Assembly (NCBI GenBank): GCA_964476585.1
Contig: CAYZBF010000023.1
Coordinates: forward strand, 1-35,374
Direction: 5' to 3'
DNA from: CAYZBF01 sp964476585
GTDB taxonomy: Bacteria > Hydrothermota > UBA3072
Length of the DNA stretch: 35,374 bases
Part shown: positions 31,240 to 35,374 of the stretch, piece by piece
Layout of the letters: each line of letters begins with the position of its first letter
Numbering within the stretch: position 1 is the first letter of the stretch
Made by a program: the position numbers and the translations under genes
The notes under the pieces: model-generated
What the model was told of the DNA's origin: nothing
What the model saw: the letters and a program-made list of their open reading frames with translations, nothing else
The model's database searches: none

Positions 31240-34200
31240 ATGATGCAAAAGAGTTTTATTGACGAGCTTACCGGTTTATACAATAGAAGGTATCTTGGGG
31301 GATGGATAGATACTGAATTAGCAGGATGTAAAAGATACAATTTACCCTTATCCTTAGCATTGCTAGACCTCGATGATTTTAAACAAATAAATGATCTTAA
31401 AGGGCATCTTGTTGGAGATAATGTTCTAATACAATTCGCACAATTTCTGCAGGATGAGTTAAGGGCTGCTGATATGATCGTAAGATATGGCGGGGACGAA
31501 TTTATTATTATGTTCCCCAATACTAAGAAAGAACAGTCTAACGCAGTTATGAAAAGATTGTTAAATAAGGCAAAAGGAACATCCTTCAACGGACATTCTC
31601 TTTCAGCCTCCTGTGGAATTTCATCCTTTCCTGATGATGGTTCTGACTGGGAATCGTTATTCCAGATTGCAGATCGCCGAATGTATCAGGTTAAAAGAGC
31701 CAGTAAGGGAGGAATTGGTATTAAAGAGATATCAGGAGAAGAGTTGCAGATCCCCACTCCAAAGATTATAGGGAGAAAGAATGAACTGAAACTCTGTTCT
31801 GAACACACAAAAACCCATGGGAATATTTTAATTATAATAAGTGGAGAAGCTGGGGTAGGAAAAACGAGACTGGCAAACGAGGTGATTTCTCTACTACCAG
31901 ATAGAATTTTATTCACAGGTGCATCTTTTCCTGCAATGTCCCAATCCCCATATTATGCAGCCAGGTATGTCCTTCAAGAGATAGTTACAAAATATGAGGA
32001 ATTGGCACGTGAGATTTTTGTCGAACATCTCACCCTGCCTCAAAAACGTATAATTTCAAATTTTCTGCCTAATCTAACACAAGGGTTCTCGAAAGCAACA
32101 GGGGATAGGCTGATGCTCTTCGACACTGTGACAAAATTCACAGATAAACTTTCGGAAAAGATACCTCTGGCTATACTTTTTGATGATTTACACTGGGCAA
32201 GTGAATCCACAATAGACCTCTTGCATTTTATATTAAAATCAAAAAAATCTTTTTATCCAATGTTCGGAACATACCGATTAGAAGAAATCAAAGGAACTCC
32301 TTTCAGCGAAAAAATTGCATTTATGGGAAGGGAGGGACTCTACAAAGAAATCTCCTTAGAGACATTAAGCCAGGATTCCACTCAAGAAATGATAGGAACC
32401 ATATTAAATCACAGAGTTTATCCTTCTCTCGTAAAATTCATCTATAAAGAGAGTGGTGGTAATCCATTCTTCATAGAAGAAATCTTAAAGGAGATGAAGG
32501 AGTCTAGAACACTCTACAAAACAGCAGATGGATATGAACTCGATAAAGGAGTGACTTTTCATATCCCAAAAACGATAGAAGATACAGTTATTCATAAGTT
32601 ATCGCTAGTTGATAAGAAACTTCTTGAGGTTACAAATATTGCAGCATTAATCGGAGAAGATTTTGATTTTTCACTAATTCACTCAATAACAGAATTAAAC
32701 GAAGGTGAACTGTACGATCAACTAGATCAACTGAAGGCTTTTCAGTTTCTAATTGAAAAAGTGGGGCATGTTTATTCCTTCAAAGAAGATATATTCCGTC
32801 AGGTTATTGTTGATAAAATTCTTACTGGCACAAAAAGGGTGTTGCATGAAAAGATCGCAGAGACTATAGAAAAAATCCTTCCGGATTCACCGGAAAAGTT
32901 TGAACAATTGGCTTACCACTACTATAACTCAGAGAACAATAAGAAGTTAGGTGAATATGCCCAAAAGGCAGGAGACCATGCCCGTTCTGTTTATGCTCAT
33001 AAAGAGGCTATAAGATTTTATAACTGGGCACTAAAAGGTGAAATGAAATCTGACCAACGCGGCAGAATATATAGGAAAATCGGTGAAGAATTGGCAATAA
33101 AAGGTGAGTATGAATATTCTATTAAGAGTTTCAACGAAGCATTAAAGAATATTGAAAATAAAAAAGAGGAAGCTGGGATTTATAAGGAGTTGGGGCATAC
33201 CTATGTGGACCTAGGCAATTATACAATGGCTCTTTTTAACCTCCGGGAAGCAAGAAAAACCTATTCAAGCAGACAGGATAAATACAGCTGTGATCCTTAT
33301 ATGGCTTGGGTTTATATGGAGATGGGAAAAGAAAAATCTGCTATGCGGAGTATTGAAAGGGCAATTACCAGAATCGATAAGGAGCGTTCCCCCAAGGAGT
33401 ACGCACAGGCTCTTAACACAATGGCTACTATAAACCGCCGTAGGGGCAAAAATAATAAGGCCTTAAAATTATACGATGAGGCAATAAAAATAACAGAAGA
33501 GATCGGATATAAAAAGGGAGTCGGCGATCTATACACTAATATGGCTAATGTATACCTAGGCATAAATGAACTGGATAAAGCAAAGGAATATTCAGAGAAG
33601 GCAATAGAGATATATGAAGATACTGGTTTTAAAGAAGGGGAGATAAGAACTTTATTCACCCTTGGCAATTTAGAGATGAGAAGAAACAAATTAAATCAGG
33701 CAGAGGAGTATCTACGTAAAGCGCTTGAGATGGAAGAGTGGGTGGGGGGAATAAAAAGCAAGGTATTACTCCTCGATTCACTCGGTTATATATCTCTTGT
33801 CAAGGGCGCACAGAAGGACGCCATAAACCTATATAAGCAGGCAGAGGAAGAAGCAAAAAAGACAGAATCACCAGAGGATCTGGTCCGAACATATGCAACC
33901 ATGGTAACGATATATACAGAGTACCTACGGAACTTAGAGAAGGCAGAGCAAAATCTCAAAAAAGCAGAGAAATGGCTCCCGAAGATAGATCCGGGAATCA
34001 CCCTATCCCATTTTTACCTGGCAAAAGCAAGACACAGTCTTGCAATTGGGGAATTTGAAGGGGGAATAAATATAATAAAGGATTCTTTACTCCCATTGGC
34101 TAAGAAAATAGACGATTTCACTTTACTGAGTTCTATCTACATATTATGGGCACAATTTTACGCAAAGAAGGAATGGGGGAAATGGGGAGAGCGTTATATT

Positions 34201-34413
34201 GAAATGGCAATGGAATATGCCAAGAAGTCTGAAGATGTATACAATGTAGCAGAGGTCCATAGGGGAGCAGGAAATTTTTATTTAAATACAGGGAACTTGA
34301 ATGAATCAAAGAAACAATTCAATAAAGCCCTGAATATTTTCAAAGATATAAATTTTCACTGGTATATTCAAGATATTGAAAGAGAGCTAAGAAAGATTCA
34401 AAAGATTTCCTAA
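31240..34413 (+). CDS. GGDEF diguanylate cyclase fused to a STAND-type ATPase and TPR array
   Basis: A 1057-residue cytoplasmic signalling protein. Residues 5-160 are a GGDEF domain with ELTGLYNRRYL, the intact active site RYGGDEF (84-88) and an intact product-inhibition I-site RAAD (75-78), five residues before it, so c-di-GMP synthesis is plausible. Residues about 175-430 are a COG3899/MalT-like ATPase, with IIGRKNEL, Walker A SGEAGVGKTR (201-210) and Walker B ILFDDLHWA (312-320). From about 580 to 1050 at least nine TPR-like units follow. No transmembrane helix is seen in this reading. Starting instead at 31150 would add 30 Phe/Ile-rich residues that run over a TTGACA/TATAAT promoter, so I reject it. 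No ribosome site. Probably senses a ligand or partner through the TPRs. Confidence 0.88.
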   Translation: MMQKSFIDELTGLYNRRYLGGWIDTELAGCKRYNLPLSLALLDLDDFKQINDLKGHLVGDNVLIQFAQFLQDELRAADMIVRYGGDEFIIMFPNTKKEQSNAVMKRLLNKAKGTSFNGHSLSASCGISSFPDDGSDWESLFQIADRRMYQVKRASKGGIGIKEISGEELQIPTPKIIGRKNELKLCSEHTKTHGNILIIISGEAGVGKTRLANEVISLLPDRILFTGASFPAMSQSPYYAARYVLQEIVTKYEELAREIFVEHLTLPQKRIISNFLPNLTQGFSKATGDRLMLFDTVTKFTDKLSEKIPLAILFDDLHWASESTIDLLHFILKSKKSFYPMFGTYRLEEIKGTPFSEKIAFMGREGLYKEISLETLSQDSTQEMIGTILNHRVYPSLVKFIYKESGGNPFFIEEILKEMKESRTLYKTADGYELDKGVTFHIPKTIEDTVIHKLSLVDKKLLEVTNIAALIGEDFDFSLIHSITELNEGELYDQLDQLKAFQFLIEKVGHVYSFKEDIFRQVIVDKILTGTKRVLHEKIAETIEKILPDSPEKFEQLAYHYYNSENNKKLGEYAQKAGDHARSVYAHKEAIRFYNWALKGEMKSDQRGRIYRKIGEELAIKGEYEYSIKSFNEALKNIENKKEEAGIYKELGHTYVDLGNYTMALFNLREARKTYSSRQDKYSCDPYMAWVYMEMGKEKSAMRSIERAITRIDKERSPKEYAQALNTMATINRRRGKNNKALKLYDEAIKITEEIGYKKGVGDLYTNMANVYLGINELDKAKEYSEKAIEIYEDTGFKEGEIRTLFTLGNLEMRRNKLNQAEEYLRKALEMEEWVGGIKSKVLLLDSLGYISLVKGAQKDAINLYKQAEEEAKKTESPEDLVRTYATMVTIYTEYLRNLEKAEQNLKKAEKWLPKIDPGITLSHFYLAKARHSLAIGEFEGGINIIKDSLLPLAKKIDDFTLLSSIYILWAQFYAKKEWGKWGERYIEMAMEYAKKSEDVYNVAEVHRGAGNFYLNTGNLNESKKQFNKALNIFKDINFHWYIQDIERELRKIQKIS

Positions 34414-34430
34414 CTTTGTAAATAATACCT

Positions 34431-35374
34431 ATGAATATGAAGCGGCTTGGAAAGGAATTTCTGAAACTATTAATCACTATATCCCTTCTCTATTATCTTT
34501 TCCAGAAAGTTCCGGTTAATAGAGTGTTGCAAACAATCAAAGGAATGGAAATTCAATACTTCTATTTCTCTATCGCGCTCTTTTTTCTCTACTATGGTTT
34601 CTTCTCCTTAAGATGGAGATTTTTATTGCAATCTCAGAATATTAAGATAGGGCTCGGCATAGGTTATTCATATATGCTTATTTCCTTTTTTTTCAATAAT
34701 TTTCTGCCGAGTGGTTTAGGAATGGATATAATTCGTTCGGGGTATGTGGGGAGACGAGATAATTTTAGTAAGGCTTTTGGTACTTCACTAATGGAGCGAA
34801 TGTTAGGTATGGTGGGTATGATGTGCATAGGTCTTTTTGCAATATTTTCCTTGAGGAGTGAATTTATTCGTTTAGCCCTTCTTTATCTTATCCTGATTTT
34901 CTTGATTGGTGGAGTATATTCTCTTCTGATTTACCTTAAGGCAAAATGGCTAAAGGAAAAGATACTATCCATCAAATTTCTCAATTTAGGAGAATCAGTA
35001 AGGGCCTTTTATCATGCTTTGAAACTCTATAGTAAAAAGGGAAAGGTGATTCTAATAGGAATTGGATATTCTCTTTTGGTACAGATGACGATAATCTGCA
35101 TTAATTTCTTTCTCTCAAGGAGCCTTTCAATGGACATATCATTTATATCACTAATAGCTTATATACCCTTGATAACAGTAATCAGTCTCATTCCAATAAC
35201 TATTAACGGTTTGGGAATGCGTGAATCTGCATATGTTTTTCTGTTTTCTTCTTATGGTATTGCGCAAGAAGAAGCACTCTCCCTATCACTTCTTTTCTTT
35301 GCTGCTTCTGTGGTCGCAAGTGCTATAGGAGGTATCGTTTTTATATTTATAAGGAGGCCACATCCCAAAAGAAA
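34431..35374 (+). CDS. Flippase-like integral membrane protein (lysylphosphatidylglycerol synthase transmembrane family), 3' end outside window
   Basis: The first 314 residues are present, open to the window end. The protein is polytopic, with about seven hydrophobic segments visible, and has the family block FFFNNFLPSGLGMDIIRSGY followed by SLMERMLGM, and later ITINGLGMRESAY. This is the LPG_synthase_TM/UPF0104 family. It includes the membrane part of MprF and AglD-like or hopanoid/glycolipid-related proteins, believed to move lipid-linked molecules across the membrane. The start ATG (34431; 34437 is an alternative) is 17 bases after the regulator gene and has no ribosome site. A weak TTCAAA-N16-TAAATA lies 6 bases upstream, so it may be leaderless or coupled. 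Confidence 0.85.
   Translation, partial: MNMKRLGKEFLKLLITISLLYYLFQKVPVNRVLQTIKGMEIQYFYFSIALFFLYYGFFSLRWRFLLQSQNIKIGLGIGYSYMLISFFFNNFLPSGLGMDIIRSGYVGRRDNFSKAFGTSLMERMLGMVGMMCIGLFAIFSLRSEFIRLALLYLILIFLIGGVYSLLIYLKAKWLKEKILSIKFLNLGESVRAFYHALKLYSKKGKVILIGIGYSLLVQMTIICINFFLSRSLSMDISFISLIAYIPLITVISLIPITINGLGMRESAYVFLFSSYGIAQEEALSLSLLFFAASVVASAIGGIVFIFIRRPHPKR

Overview
The window is AT-rich, densely packed bacterial chromosome of housekeeping and envelope genes. There are no phage genes, insertion sequences, CRISPR arrays, rRNAs or tRNAs. A didermic bacterium is suggested by a predicted TPR lipoprotein, a Wzc-type tyrosine autokinase, an HtrA-like envelope protein controlled with an ECF sigma factor, and RNase G. 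The N-terminal pattern of the TPR lipoprotein (CAYYNTFYNAQKYY) and the gene mix recall uncultivated lineages such as WOR-3 and FCB-neighbour phyla. That placement is only a guess.

Layout. (1) 1-2967, minus strand: hom, a sodium-dependent NSS amino-acid transporter, its 40-residue MetS-type small subunit, and the start of a secreted cyclase-family hydrolase cut by the window edge. (2) 3253-5343: an M42 aminopeptidase, convergent with a Na+/Ca2+ exchanger. (3) 5449-9762, plus strand: a radical SAM protein of the AmrS type with a twin-arginine leader, ABC ATPase, ABC-2 permease, membrane-anchored helical-repeat protein and methyltransferase, all overlapping. (4) 9838-11867, minus: groES-groEL. 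(5) 12055-14335, plus: ECF sigma factor, zinc anti-sigma factor and an HtrA/PDZ protein whose three catalytic residues are all replaced. (6) 14324-17054, minus: purD and rarA. (7) 17248-18629, plus: UDP-glucose dehydrogenase. (8) 18630-26444, minus: one overlapping chain rng - TPR lipoprotein - pyrK - pyrD - pyrF - pyrE - tyrosine autokinase. (9) 26555-30871, minus: lpdA - MmgE/PrpD protein - second NSS transporter - second MetS-type subunit. (10) 31205 to the end, plus: a GGDEF-STAND ATPase-TPR regulator and a truncated flippase-like membrane protein.

How the genes work together. Both NSS transporters are coupled to small subunits through overlapping stop and start codons. The pyrimidine operon makes UMP, the precursor of UDP-sugars, and it ends with a polysaccharide-chain kinase that abuts the UDP-glucose dehydrogenase gene. 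This links nucleotide and exopolysaccharide synthesis. The sigma/anti-sigma/pseudoprotease operon looks like an autoregulated envelope-stress switch.

The most interesting points are the catalytically dead HtrA protein behind an autoregulated ECF promoter (GGAAC-N17-CGTC), the GGDEF-STAND-TPR fusion, a set of at least four genes whose promoters end at the start codon (probable leaderless mRNAs), and a seven-codon upstream ORF that overlaps the start of rng.
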